The notes beneath the pieces are model-generated. The model was given only the letters and a program-made list of their open reading frames with translations. It searched no databases and was not told the origin of the DNA. Both the position numbers and the translations under genes were made by a program. Shown here one piece after another: positions 12,406-23,907 of a stretch of DNA of 64,000 nucleotides; the first letter of the stretch is position 1; every line of letters begins with the position of its first letter. Origin of the DNA: Phlegmacium glaucopus (Eukaryota > Basidiomycota > Agaricomycetes > Agaricales > Cortinariaceae); the NCBI GenBank assembly GCA_015039465.1, contig MU130358.1, forward strand, positions 131,272 through 195,271. Direction: 5' to 3'.

Positions 12406-14211
12406 TTCCTCGTCGAGAGCTGTAGATCTAGGAAAAAAAGAAGTGTACCGTCAAGGTAGAGGTTGGGAAACAAGAAGGACATTTTGCCCGAAGGCCTGGC
12501 CTGAAATGGGATCCGGCGCTATGGAGCCGACCTTGTTGAAGGCAAAGCAACGTTCATTGTTCTTTTACGACAATGGTTGATTACGTAATCATTCCTAATG
12601 GTTAGCTCACAAGGTAAGTTATTGACAGCCACGTTGTCGAAATTCCGAACGCAAACGCAAGCACTTTTCTAGGGATTGCTCATATCATCATGGACTGCCA
12701 CCCAAACATTGCTCTTCGCCAACCCCTCGGTTCTCACCGCTTTCTCTACACGGCTGATCTGCAGACAACGGTTCTCAACCTTCCTTTCGCAATGTGGAAG
12801 TTCCTTTGAGCAAATATCTATTTCCGACCTTGAAAAACTGATAATCTTGCAATGCAACATCGGCTTGTTACTTAAGCTTTTGTCAGGGATCACTGTTATC
12901 TTACAACACTCAGATTCGACTGCTTCCCAGATATCCCTCACGACTTCCTGGCTCAAAGTCTTTTTCCGAAATCACGGCCTCTCATTATGAACGCCACTGA
13001 TATTTTCACACCATGGTCCTCTTGCCAACCACTCTATATCCTGTGGACCACGGTGGAAACTGAATTTCACTTTTATAATCCGAGTTTCCAATGGAGGCAG
13101 CTTATCATTCATGTAAAAACACTATTGATTAGCCTGAAACTGATTCCTGAAAATTCCTTTGTCAAACCAACATTAACTCCATGCGAACCGATAACCCAAT
13201 GATTCGGTACTCACACTTGTCAAATGGGCCGAGGTCAAATTCTTGGAAGAGGCTTGGCGGAAGCTTGTTTGCCATTTCTTCTTGCATGGATGTCGCTATT
13301 TCGTGCTGCTCGAGTCTTCCACTATAGGTGACGTACACGGATCATTCGCCGTGCATCCTACAGAGGCCGTACACACAAAAAAACTTTCTGTATTATTTAC
13401 CAGGCCAACCAGGCCATCGAATTCAAAAAGTGTCATCTATTTTAGACAACCATACTGCTGTCTACTCTTGTCTACTGCTGTGCTATTTCTATGGTGAAAA
13501 TAATACCCACTTTTGTCCTAGTAGGTTTTTATTAATATCATAGCTCCCGATAACAGGCTAAGCCCGACACAACCACTGGCAGGTTATCAACAGGATATAC
13601 TTCCAGCTATGGAATCGTCCACCGATCTCGTGTCAGATACAAACCGACATATTAACACACCAGTGCTTCATAAAGCCAGTGCTATGTATATGTATTCAAT
13701 AAGTACATGCAGAGTCGTGGGCGATGGCTGGCGGTGGACACTTATAACTCTGGCCTCACGGTTCTATCTAGGAATTCTACTTTGGAAATTCTTGATAGTG
13801 AGGCATGCTCTTTCCAGAATGTGCACAGGATCTCAAGTACTGCTCTTCTGACAGGTTGTCCGCTTCTCTCTCCGTTTTTTTTTACTAAGCGATATCATTA
13901 GGGGGGGAACTCTTGAAATTTTTGATGAAAAACTCGTCGTAGCTAATCTTCTTCTACTGAGTGGAGTCTCTGGTTTCCTCTCCCTGCCCAAACATTGATC
14001 GTTGTTGTATCTCTTTTTGATTACGCACAGCCTAATGTAAGCAGCTGTACTTAAAAAGGTGTACCTTTTTATGCACAGGTACCACACAGCCGATGAATCT
14101 CGCTTTACGTAACACCATGGGTTTATAAGGTAAAAAGTCTCGATATGAAAGTCACCGTTTTCAGTATTCCTTCCCTACAACCACTTCTCCCTACTACCCT
14201 CCCTACCCACA
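12406..14211. other. 1.8-kb stretch with no supported gene
   Basis: It lies between the divergent starts of the cysteine-rich membrane protein gene and the calcipressin gene. Overlapping frames of about 95-105 residues on both strands at 12669-12990 lack recognisable motifs and extended exons. They may be a relic. No RNA gene or repeat was recognised. Confidence 0.5.
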
Positions 14212-14986
14212 ATGGCCCGGGATCATTTTTACACCCACTATGAGCCTTCTTCTCCACCTCCTTCACCTCCAACATCCGAACCGACGAACACCCTGGCGAT
14301 AACTTCGCTGCCAAGGTCTTTTTTCGAGCCCCTCATTTTGAACATGTTGCGACTTCACTTCGCGTCGTTTGGTGAAATCAACCAATGGGTGCCTCTACCA
14401 GGTTTTGGACGAATTATCATCGTGTATGAGTCCGCACATCATGCAGAAGCAGTGAAACAACAATGCGATCCCATTGTCTTGGAGAGTACCCCAAACCAGT
14501 AAGCGTTAACCCGCACGATATTTTTTTCTTTTTTTCACTTTTTTTTTTCATCGTTTCATTAGTCCTCGTATCATGCTGCGCGTTTTCCGCGCTGACCCGA
14601 ACCCACTCATTCCACGCGGGGAACGATCTTGGATCCCTCAAACCAACTACCTACAACCCCCTGCCATTGAGAAAAATTTCCTAATTTCTCCACCAGGTTC
14701 CCCTCCCGTCGGCTGGGAACCCATTAAAGAGGATCCACCCAACCCTACTCCTCTTGCAGAAGATCTTATTCAGGCTCTGCGAAAGCTGCAATGTTACAGC
14801 GACCGACCTGCGTTTGAGCAGCTCTTAGACCCCCTCGACGGTTCCGGTGTTGGCGTTTACGTTGAAGATTTCGATGCTGATAACTACCGCATGGACATCT
14901 CAGAGGAAGACTGGGTGTACGGTGAATCTGCCCCTGCCCGTGAGAAGTGGCGACAGTATGCCACTTCTATGCCTCCCTCTCAATAA
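14212..14986 (+). CDS. RCN1: Calcipressin (regulator of calcineurin, RCAN family)
   Basis: A calcineurin-binding regulator of 236 residues. Exons are 14212-14498 and 14563-14986, with a phase-2 intron (GTAAGC..TAG). The first half is an RRM-like fold (about 28-95) with an LRVFR strand after the intron. The diagnostic element is FLISPPGSPPVGW at about 135-147, the Ser-Pro motif by which calcipressins dock on and regulate calcineurin A. It is followed by EPIKEDPPNPTPLAEDL. Phosphorylation of the two serines by GSK3/MAPK-type kinases is known for the family. The C-terminus is acidic. The length is normal for fungal members. The gene should belong to Ca2+/calcineurin stress signalling. Confidence 0.93.
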
Positions 14987-16740
14987 CTTTTGTTATTTCG
15001 TGAGTTTCTTGAATTTTGCCTCGTTTCTTCCCTCCTTCTGCTCCCTGTCCTCTTTTTGTTCCCTCTGATGATACTCTATCAGACCTGTTCCGAGCTTCGC
15101 TTTGAGGACACTTGATATTGCCTAAAAATAATCTGATTTCCCTTTGTATATCAATCTCCCTTGGTCCACATGCTTACTCTTCATTCCAGGTGTATATTTA
15201 TATTGCCATCTTGTTGTGATGTTATTGCTACGTGAGTACCATTTTCAGCTTCATTCGACGGATGAATACTATTCAGACCTGTTCTGACCCTTGTGGAGAC
15301 AAACGAATATTGCCTTTGATTTCTGATCCTTTCCTTTCCTATGTTTCATGCCATAACACCTAACTAACATGCTTCCTTTGTTTTCCTAGAATTCTATGTA
15401 CAATCCGAAAATGGATCTGAAATCTCTCCTATGCAACCCTGTACTCTAAGCTCATATCCGCTAGAACCGTATAATCTGCCTAAAACTTTGTATTCGTTTA
15501 CTGTAATTCTTGGCCCAACTTATGGCATGTTTTTTTGTTTTGATTGTTTCAAAACCATCTCCTGCTTCTCGGAACCTGCTCAGATCCAGATAATAAAGAT
15601 AATAACAAATGGAAACTTTGTTGATTGCCACTTTGAGACTGGTTCCGCTCCCGCTGAAACACTAACGTACGTTTACGGCATTCGTAGAGATACCTTCCCG
15701 GGCCCAGAGTAGAAAATACTATTTTGGGTGATCGCGATGGTACATGACAAGCACATCAAAACCTGTTCATCAACGATAATGAAAACGGGGGGCTCCGCCC
15801 TTGGTTATTGTTTCTTTTGGCTCCCATCTGTCAACATTGATGACCTTTCTGGTTATACAAGCGTTGGAATCGGAATGTCGACAAAAAAACGTGCAGACAA
15901 AATAGAACCGACGAACATTGAAACTTGCGTATTGACATCAAGACCCCTCAGTCCTCTGACCATGCTACTCTACCGAGGGTAGATCTGTGTAAAAAACCGA
16001 ATCTTGTAATGTTTTAAATGACTGCGCTTCCGCAATCATGCCAAACAAAAATGATTACAGGATTTAGGTATCTGAAAAAAATTGCTATAAAATTTGGAAT
16101 AAATTTCTCGGGCTTATTATATATGTAAAAGGGTCCTAACTGTGTAAAGATATTCGGGGGTCAGTTTTCGAGGGATGAAGTCACCATTATTACTCATGTT
16201 AGATAGATATATGTGGTTACTATACCACAAACGTAGTTTACAAGTGTACATGCCTACAACAAGGTAGTCAGTTGACATAACCTTTGACATTTGAAATTTG
16301 ACGTTTAACAATTCAAAGTTGTACTGAAACACCAGATCATGGACATAATGATTTGCATGTCTATTTTTTTTTGGTTTCAAAACGTTTTGACATCTGTTTA
16401 GTATGTGGAGCTCTAAATGCGATCACTGCGTGATGTCATGATGTAGTAACTCCTTACCAGATGCCTGAAGGGGACGTCCCAATATACCGTTCCATTTTCT
16501 TAACATAGACCTTACTAGGCCTTACTGTTTATCTAAAGTTCCGTTGGTTCCGTAAGTTCCATAAGTTTCCCCGTGAAACGGAACAGAAGTTTCTCAGATA
16601 TTGCTCAGATTCAGAAACCAGAGAAACGGCTGAAACATTAGCTCTGAAATTTATTTAAATTTCCAGAACTTGATCTTTGATGAGATATACAATGTGCTAA
16701 TGGCTTCGACAGAGTCCTCTTTAGATGAATAGTATGAAAG
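14987..16740. other. 1.75-kb intergenic stretch with a diverged tandem repeat
   Basis: It separates the convergent ends of calcipressin and CCDC124. Two segments near 15065-15125 and 15255-15320 resemble each other (both carry TCAGACCTGTTC..ATATTGCCT blocks), an old tandem duplication of about 190 bp. No coding exon is supported. Confidence 0.5.
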
Positions 16741-17784
16741 CTACTTTTCCCGTAAACGTTCTTCCACTTCTGTTTTCTTGTTCTGAAGAGCCTGAAGCTT
16801 TTCTTCCTTCTTTGCGTCGTACGCGACAGTTGCCTGATTAAATCTATTGCACTTGAATATCACACGACGTTGAACCCCAGGTTAGAAGGGATGCTTACGG
16901 ATTTTCCGGCGATTTTTCGAATTGTTTGTGTAGAAGGTCCTAAGCGAACGATCAGTAACTGCGGGCTCCAGTCCGACCACGACCAAAGAACAGACTTTAT
17001 ATTGTTGTAATCGGAGACCCGGACGCTAGGAGAAATGATCTTTATCAGAGGTCTGAGGTCATCAGAGCCATCAATCACCTCTTGCTTGATATTGGGAAGT
17101 TCACGTTCCAGATATGCTTCGAATACACCCTAAGGAGAATAAATTCATCAAACTGGACTATAATAATAACGATTAAACCATACCTTAAACCGGCGCTGTG
17201 GATCACATTAACATCGTTCTTAGATTGGCATTATTATTATTATTATATATAAAGTGCTCACTTCTGGATGGCGCTCGATACCAGCTGCTTGTTGACCAAC
17301 ACTTGCTTTATCAGTTTTAGCTGTAACGACTTCGAGCAGATCAAGAGCATTGTCGATCCCGGTAGCCGCATAACTTTCTACCACTGCAGGCTCCTCGCCT
17401 GTTGGGTTGGTAGGTTCAGGCGACAAACCACCGCCCGCAGCGATTGCGCCAGGTCCGGCTGGTTTGGCATCTTTAGTTGCTTTTTTCTTTGGTGCGGCTT
17501 TTGGTTTGGATACTGCCGCCTCTTCTTCCGCCAGGAGTCGAGCGTTCTCGGCCTTACGAGCCAAGTCAGCTTTACGCTTCTCCTCTTTGTCCTCTTGCTT
17601 TGATTTTCCTCCTTTCACATCTTTGTCTTTCTGATCCTGTGGATCGGACGGGCAGTCAGCAATGAAAGATGATAGATAATCAATGAACTTTTTCAGCAGT
17701 GGGTTCATCTTTCTTCTTGGCTTCATTATCCGCTTTTTTAGAACGGCCACTCTCTTTCTTTGCGTTACCACCCTTTGGAGGCAT
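16741..17784 (-). CDS. CCDC124: CCDC124 / Lso2-like ribosome-associated protein (DUF1014)
   Basis: A 235-residue protein in seven exons: 17784-17689, 17636-17262, 17195-17184, 17129-17079, 17025-16996, 16939-16899 and 16843-16741. The N-terminus (MPPKGGNAKKESGR) and the basic coiled-coil (about 33-85, KAENARLLAEEE) match the family, in which the N-terminal helix binds idle 80S ribosomes. The DUF1014 core follows: GIDNALDLLEVVTAKTDK, IERHPERRFK, LERELPNIKQE, PGLRLQQYKDLLHKQF, KSPENPFNQATVAYDA. Removing the introns restores this core exactly. Exon 3 is a 12-nt microexon coding RRFK. Two introns use weak donors (GTTCAT, GTCTGT). The core is split by five introns, which makes automated models error-prone. 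Family identity is very strong; the ribosome-hibernation role is taken from homologues. Confidence 0.92.
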
Positions 17785-18121
17785 CGATCAAGAGATCAAG
17801 GATATTGCGGGAGATCTGTCAGAGGAGTGGTGAATATGCAAAATATCAGTGCTAATCAGTGTTCAGATCATCAGTATACAAACTAAAAGCGGTCAGATTA
17901 TCTTATGGCGGCTTGATCTCGGCACCTTGCTATTGTCAGCTTCCCAAAGTTGTTACAAAGCCTCTGCTCCAGCGGTCTCCTAACCTGTACATTCTAGCTA
18001 CTCTAGCTCGGAATGCTTAATTACTTCCACCCGGTTGGGTCGCTTGATCTTAGGACCGAGCTGTTAAAAGACACCCTGATGTACTCCAGGCTGCTCGGAG
18101 ATCCTTTTCACTCCAACGAGA
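17785..18121. other. Divergent promoter region, CCDC124 / MFS copy 1
   Basis: A 337-bp gap between two divergent start codons. No other feature is seen. Confidence 0.5.
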
Positions 18122-19936
18122 ATGTTGTCTGGTGGTGACAGAAAGTCGCCCGTAAAATATACCCCCCTCCCGCTCTCTCAAATTGCTATTCTACTCCTTC
18201 TCCGGTTCTGTGAATCTGCTTCAACTTTTGTCATTCTTCCATTTTTAAACGAGGTATGTGTTCAAATATTTTTCACTGGTTACATCGATTGACTGACTGA
18301 CCATGTGTTAGCTCCTTACTTGTGCGACGGGTGGAGATGAGGAGAAAGTTGGATATTACGCTGGCTTGATGGTCCGTCCGTTGACCAACTAAGCTTTCGA
18401 GAGCGATCCTGATTTATATTCCAGGATGCCATTCGTCAACTAGCATCCCTGGTGACTGTCATGTTCTGGAGTCGCTTGTCGGACCACATCGGAAGGAAAC
18501 CAATACTAATGCTTGGAACGCTGGCGCTGGCCATCTCTAATCTATCTTTTGGCCTTTCCCGGACCTTCTGGGCCCTGGTTGTCAGGTAGATAGTCCCTGA
18601 ATTTTAAACCGGAACATGTCGCTGACATCACCATCCTAGTCGTTGTATTTTCACTGCCTTTAATAGTAACACTGGTAAGAGCCACCTAATAATAATCTAC
18701 GACCTTCAATATAATAATATGGTTTTTACAGGCGTCATAAAGAGCATTGTTGGCGAGATCACGGATCAGACCAATAGTGCAGATGCCTTTGCTATGCTTC
18801 ACGTTCCTTGGGCAATTGGCACTGCATTCGGGTATGATGTTTACCCTTTCTGACAAATAGAACTACCTCTCATAATGGTTCATCCGAACTCACAGTGCAC
18901 TAATTGGCGGCTCACTTGCCCGGCCTCATGACCACTTTCCAGAGGTATTTCACCACCACATCTGGATAAAATACCCCTACTTTCTACCATGTGCTGTCTT
19001 GGCCGTCGTTACGCTCATGGCAGTTGCAGTGATAGCTGTATACTTGAACGAGGTTGGTATATTTCTCCATAGTTTGCACCTAAAACGTGATTCTCATGTC
19101 GCATCAACAGACGGTGAGAGGTGGATATTTTAGTCGCGTCACCAGGCTTAGGAGAGGTGATGCCTCCGAGCCTTTACTCGGCTCCTCTCGCTCGGGGATT
19201 CCCACTACGACTGTCAATGAAGAACCTGTCCCCCTGAAGCATCTGCTAAACTTCAGGGTACTCCTACCAGTTACTAGTTATGTCTGTTTAGCCTCCTTAC
19301 ATGCATCTTCAAACGCCGTCCAACCACTTTTCCTCGCCATGCCCGTGGATATCGGCGGTCTTGACCTTACTCCACGCAGTGTAGGTTTCATCCTGGGCAC
19401 GTATGGTATCGCAAACAGCATTTTTCAAATCGTCATGCTCGGCCGACTCGTTCGCAGATTTGGCGTCAAGACGATCTTCGTTACTTCCATCTCCGCTTTC
19501 ATTCCCATATACACATTATCGCCTGTGATGAACCTCCTCGTGCGAAGGAATGGATTCTCTTACGTCGTCTGGATTGTTCTTGGCTGTCAATTGTCATCTT
19601 CTTTGGTGATGGAGCTTGGATATGGTGCGTATCCGCTCAAAAAAACTCAGGAGACTTTAACTCTAACTGACAATTGGAACAGGCTGTGTTTACATGTACA
19701 TCACGGCTGCGGCACCCAACAAACGCTCTTTAGGCGCTACCCATGGACTCTCACAGACTCTAGTTTCCATCGGTCGAATTATTACGCCGGCCATCGCAAA
19801 CAGCCTACTTGCTTTCTCAATACAATATGATATCCTATGGGGATATGCTGCATACGTATTCCTTGTCTTTATTACCATTGGGGGGATTGCACTCGCTTCC
19901 AAATTGCCCAAGACACTAAATTCGAATGATTATTGA
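18122..19936 (+). CDS. Major facilitator superfamily transporter, copy 1
   Basis: A 12-helix MFS permease of 470 residues. Exons are 18122-18253, 18312-18371, 18425-18585, 18640-18674, 18732-18831, 18896-19052, 19111-19624 and 19683-19936. The start is MLSGGDRK just before the first helix (PLSQIAILLLLRF). The loop 2-3 signature is WSRLSDHIGRKP, the DHA1/ZIFL-type motif A. HVPWAIGTAFGALIGGSLARP in helix 5 is the motif C region. A hydrophilic central loop joins the two six-helix halves. The second half includes LGRLVRRFG and ends with NSNDY. Substrate cannot be told from sequence; relatives export drugs, metals or small metabolites. A close paralogue lies inverted at 36865-38703. Intron 2 starts with the unusual donor GTCCGT, shared by that paralogue. 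Confidence 0.88.
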
Positions 19937-20325
19937 AACAATTTTATACCAAGAAAGCCTGTGGTGGTTGAGAAGAGAAGAAAGAGAGAAGATATAGTAG
20001 AGAATTTAGCAGGGCGTCCGCGCTCTCTTTTTGTCCTATCTATTCTTTTTAGTAACGGATTACAGGGACTAGTTGTGTTCGAGCGTTTATCTTTTCGCAA
20101 ATACAAACGAGATGATCTTATCTCTTGATCTCTTGATCAACGCCTCAGAACCAACTACATACTGCCTCAAGGCACCCTCTTGTTTACTCTGACGTGACTT
20201 GACTCAAGTTTACTAACTCTGATTTAAGATCGCACGATACCTCGCTGATAAAGAGACCACAACTGCCAGCTTGAGACCGAACAACAAGGACGGGATTCTC
20301 TACTAATTCAAAAGAGCAAACTATC
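19937..20325. other. Intergenic stretch
   Basis: 389 bp between MFS copy 1 and the small DUF6699 gene. Nothing beyond a short run of TCTTGATC repeats near 20120-20140. Confidence 0.5.
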
Positions 20326-21194
20326 ATGGATAAAGTAGTTAACAAATGGGCACCAGGAGCTTCTTGTGCGTTTCGCAACTTCTGTTAAAACCACAGAGAC
20401 ATCCAAACAACAATGCAAACAGATGGTCCAGTCCTATCGCAGACCGATCTATATCTCCTCAACACGGACCTCGAGATCAACCCAATCCTCGAGGGCAAAG
20501 TCCCGAGTTACCAAATGCAATTTCACCTGGTTACTGGTCTGCATCACTAGTTGCGCTGGGAATACAAGGTACTGAACAGTTGACATAGGTTTCTCTACAT
20601 CAGCTTCACGAGCCCCCGAATCTGATGGCAGCGTTATGGGAAAAGATGAACCTGCCACCCTTCCCCGCATATCTCAAATGATTATCATCTCTCGACTTTC
20701 TCCTTGGTGTACTATCATCAAGAGAGAGTCGGGGGTGACGGTAGCTGACGTTTGTTCGTCGATATACAAAGAGTACGGCTTTTCGTCGCATATTTCTCAA
20801 ATTCACTAGCGCCGATATCTTTACTACTTATCTAGCTATACCGAGCAGGACATCACTGAGCTCGAGTTCAAATCACTCAACCCGAGAAGTCAGGATCAGT
20901 TGAGGCGAAGTGCAGCAACCAATCTTCAAGCCTCTCAACCTCAAACACAACAATGGGGATACTACACACCTGCTGCACAACCTGATAGATTAAGACGCGT
21001 TGGTATGTCCCAATAGATTCCCTTTTTTTTTTCTCCTCATTTTTTTTAATGTTTTTTTTTTTTTTCAATATTTCTCTATAGATTGGTTGCGAGAGAGGGT
21101 ATATTTTGAAGGGTTATCAAGGGAGGACAATTATACCCGGCAACGTCTAGGATACAGGGCACCAAATATCTTTATTATGGACCTGACTTCCTGA
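20326..21194 (+). CDS. DUF6699 domain protein, short form
   Basis: A 205-residue protein in five exons: 20326-20365, 20423-20536, 20589-20772, 20836-21002 and 21082-21194. It is easily missed because no exon exceeds about 185 nt. The spliced product begins MDKVVNKWAPGASYGPVL. It shows the DUF6699 pattern: INPILEG near residue 30, then EPATLPRISQMIIISRLSPW (the Ala-Thr-x-Pro / Pro-Trp block), ESGVTVADVCSSIYKDY, and the closing RRVDWLRERVYFEGL with a hydrophobic last strand. The second DUF6699 gene follows 693 bp downstream on the same strand, which suggests local duplication. The domain is widespread in Agaricomycetes with no assigned function. The family call is from memory of its conserved blocks. 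Confidence 0.75.
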
Positions 21195-21887
21195 TTTTGC
21201 TTGTCCTAAGTCTCTTGATTACCTTGCCAATAGTCATGCATTGAAATTGGACAGCGATACCTATCAGTCTCCATCAGTGCCTTGTGATGAAAGCACTCTG
21301 AATTCACCCTGACAATGTTCAAACCTTAACCTTAAGTTACAGTACACGTGACTTGAAACGCGAAATGATTGATCGGAGCCAAGTACAAACCCTTGAACTC
21401 AAGTTCTGTCAACTCCATTTTCAATACGAAGCAAGAGGTCTGAAACCAGTTCCTCAATCGGACTATCTCGTCGAAAAGATAACCAGAAAGGTGGCTTGCG
21501 GTGAAGTTTCGAAAGAGTCGTCCTGGGTGGATCGTGTACTAGAGAGGGGTGTGCCTTGGTGTAATAGCCTTTCTTTAACTATTGTTCGAGTTATTCTGAT
21601 CTCCGATGCTTGATCTTTCTAGTATTAACTCGTGAGCAGGTCATGAATTTCAGTACACAATGTAGAACGACATTGAAAGTTTGTTCCGAAGATTAGGAAC
21701 GGAACCATCTTGTGATATTTCTGGTAACAGCGGCCTGTGCACTTGTGAGTTGAAATCCTCGTGTTTTAGTCGTTTGTTATCCTGACGAAATCTTTCGTCT
21801 GCTTTTATCTTACCATCGGATACCACGGTGTAGACTCAAAAGTCTCCCATCTACAAATACATCAATTCCCACATAATATAAAGCAAG
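21195..21887. other. Intergenic region between the DUF6699 genes
   Basis: 693 bp. One frame at 21353-21613 has no motif and probably does not code. The region should contain the promoter of the downstream gene. Confidence 0.5.
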
Positions 21888-23654
21888 ATGTCAAGGACTC
21901 CTACCACGCCTTTTATACCTCCTCTTCCGGCAAGTCCAGATGGATCGCCTGGATCTCAACATCCCCCAGTCATTCCAACGGGTACTCCGAACTGGAATCA
22001 GTCTGCCCCAATTAGCGGAAACTATTACCCAGCCTCCCCGTACTCAAACTACTCCCCTTTTATCCCACAGATGAGCCCCATGGTTACGCCTGGCGTAGTC
22101 CCTGGCGTAGTTCCCGGCCCCTTTTCCCCACCACAACAACAGCCTAGGGTAAACCATCTTGGCTTGTCTGAAGATTTCACTGGATATCCACAAGGCCCCG
22201 CCAATGCACCACCACCGCCACCACTGTTATCTCCCAACCATCAACCACCGATGTCTGCCTTTCCTCATAATCCCTTTGGTTCTGGTCCTCATCCAAACTC
22301 GCCTCAATATCCTGGCTCTGCACCTCCTGGATTTCAGACTTTTAGCACGCCATGGGCCTCAAATACAGGTCAACTTCCATCCACCCCATGGGCAGCTCCT
22401 CCTCAACGACTTCCTGCTCAAGCATTTACACCTGGATTCGGCAGTTATGGTCCACCTCCTCCGCTAACGGGTCCACCGCCTCAAATGATGCAACCACCTC
22501 ACATGATGGGCGGACCACCGCCTCACATACCACCACCTCATGCGATGAACGGACAAGGGCCTCCCCAGGGATGGCCAGGTCTTCAGCAAAATTTTGGTCC
22601 ACCAGATGCAGCTCCATGGTTGGCTCAACAACCATCCTTCGGTCAACAACCATCCTTCGGTCAACAACCATCCTTCGGTCAACAGCCACCCTTCGGTCAA
22701 CAGCCACCCTTCGGTCAACAACCACCCTTCGGTCAACAACCATCCTTCGGTCAACAACCACCCTTCGGCCAACCTCAACAACCACCCTACAGAGTACCCC
22801 CAGAACCCTCACAGATATTTGACCGCATGGATCCATTTACAGAGGGCAAAAACTGTACGTCGATCTTTTCCTTTATTACTCATTGGAATTTTCACTCAAA
22901 GGCGTAATCAGACGGAGCTGTCCTTGATCCTTTCTTAACTCGAGTTGTAAAAGCAAATGTTATATTGAATCCATTGATCACGCCACTTCCTGAAACCGGA
23001 CCTGACCATGTACATCTACTTTGGAACATGCTTTTTCCTACTTCTACGGTCCAACGCTCCACTGATCCTTCCCATATTTCTTGGTCGAAAGGTCGTAATG
23101 CCCCGGCCACTTTCCCTCGCATCACGTCGTTACGCATTGTGTCAGATACAATACCGTGGGTGCTCCACGTGAAAGCAGGAGACAATAGTATTGGCGTAAC
23201 CTGTGGTGAAGTGATCGACACTATAGGACAACAAATGACCAAATTCTCCGATAAGCATGATTATGAGCGTCTTGCCCCCAGTCTTCGCCCTGAGGTATCC
23301 AGTGCTTATCGTCGCAATCGATCTCGAGAACCTGGGGTTCCAGGTGGCCAACTGGGACAAGGATTGAAACGTATGGACTTTTTACGCCGGGACACGATGT
23401 TTGCGGGAGTTGAGGTCAATGAACGTATTGTGAAGAGGGTTTGTGGGGAGGTCCTTCCCTGCGTGTTCGTATTGAAGTGCTCGAAATCACTTCCCATGAC
23501 GAAGCAGGAAGTTGAAGACCGCCAAGCTAGGTTGAAAGTGAACAGCACTCCTTCTAGCAGGCCGAGATCGAGGGCTAGCTCAAATAATGCACGAATTACG
23601 ATCCATCCTCCTTCGACAACAGGCTCTGACGATGATGAGAGTTACCATCCGTGA
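21888..23654 (+). CDS. Proline/glutamine-rich protein with C-terminal DUF6699 domain
   Basis: A 569-residue protein in two exons, 21888-22854 and 22912-23654 (phase-1 intron, GTACGT..CAG). Residues 1-320 are low-complexity, rich in Pro, Gln, Gly, Phe and Ser, and probably disordered. They contain nine tandem hexapeptides of the type QQPSFG/QQPPFG (DNA 22625-22770). The C-terminal part carries DUF6699: ANVILNPLITPLPETGPDHV, a tryptophan in LLWNMLF, then APATFPRITSLRIVSDTIPW, VTCGEVIDTIG, and a GLKRMDFLRRDTMFAGVEV block. A basic Ser/Arg-rich tail ends ESYHP. FG-type repeats of this kind can drive condensation or RNA-granule association, but that is speculation here. Its neighbour upstream is the short DUF6699 protein. 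Confidence 0.8.
22625..22770 (+). repeat. In-frame 18-bp minisatellite (QQPxFG repeats)
   Basis: About nine near-identical 18-bp units, based on GGTCAACAACCATCCTTC with variants, lie in tandem inside the DUF6699/Pro-Gln-rich gene. They keep the reading frame. Units vary mainly at CAA/CAG and TCC/CCC, so they form two subtypes (PSFG and PPFG). Copy number is likely to vary between strains. Confidence 0.9.
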
Positions 23655-23907
23655 TGATTGTTCACTTCTGTTTTTCTTTTTTTTTCCCCGCTTTTTTGAC
23701 GACTTCTTTTTGTTGTTTTTTGGGACAGCACGATGCTATATAGATTTTACCACTATTCGAACCAGAACCTGCCATTCATAACAACACCCACTCAGAATAC
23801 CGAAGTCTATAGTGTCATGTATACTCAAGTCTGCAATGTATCCTTAATTTTATTCCGTTTACTGCGGACATAGACACGGATAGAGAAATAGAGGACTGAA
23901 AAGATCG
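23655..23907. other. Convergent 3' region, DUF6699 gene / HEM14
   Basis: 253 bp between two convergent stop codons, with T-rich stretches at 23668-23725. No gene is expected here. Confidence 0.6.

Noticed and set aside
12669..12990. Overlapping 95-105 residue frames on both strands, considered as a gene
   Set aside because: No motif, no flanking exons that extend either frame, and each is limited by stops; too weak to call.
22049..22836. Several repeat-rich frames on both strands inside the DUF6699 gene
   Set aside because: They arise because the 18-bp repeat is a multiple of 3 and stays open in all frames; only the QQPxFG frame joins the DUF6699 domain.
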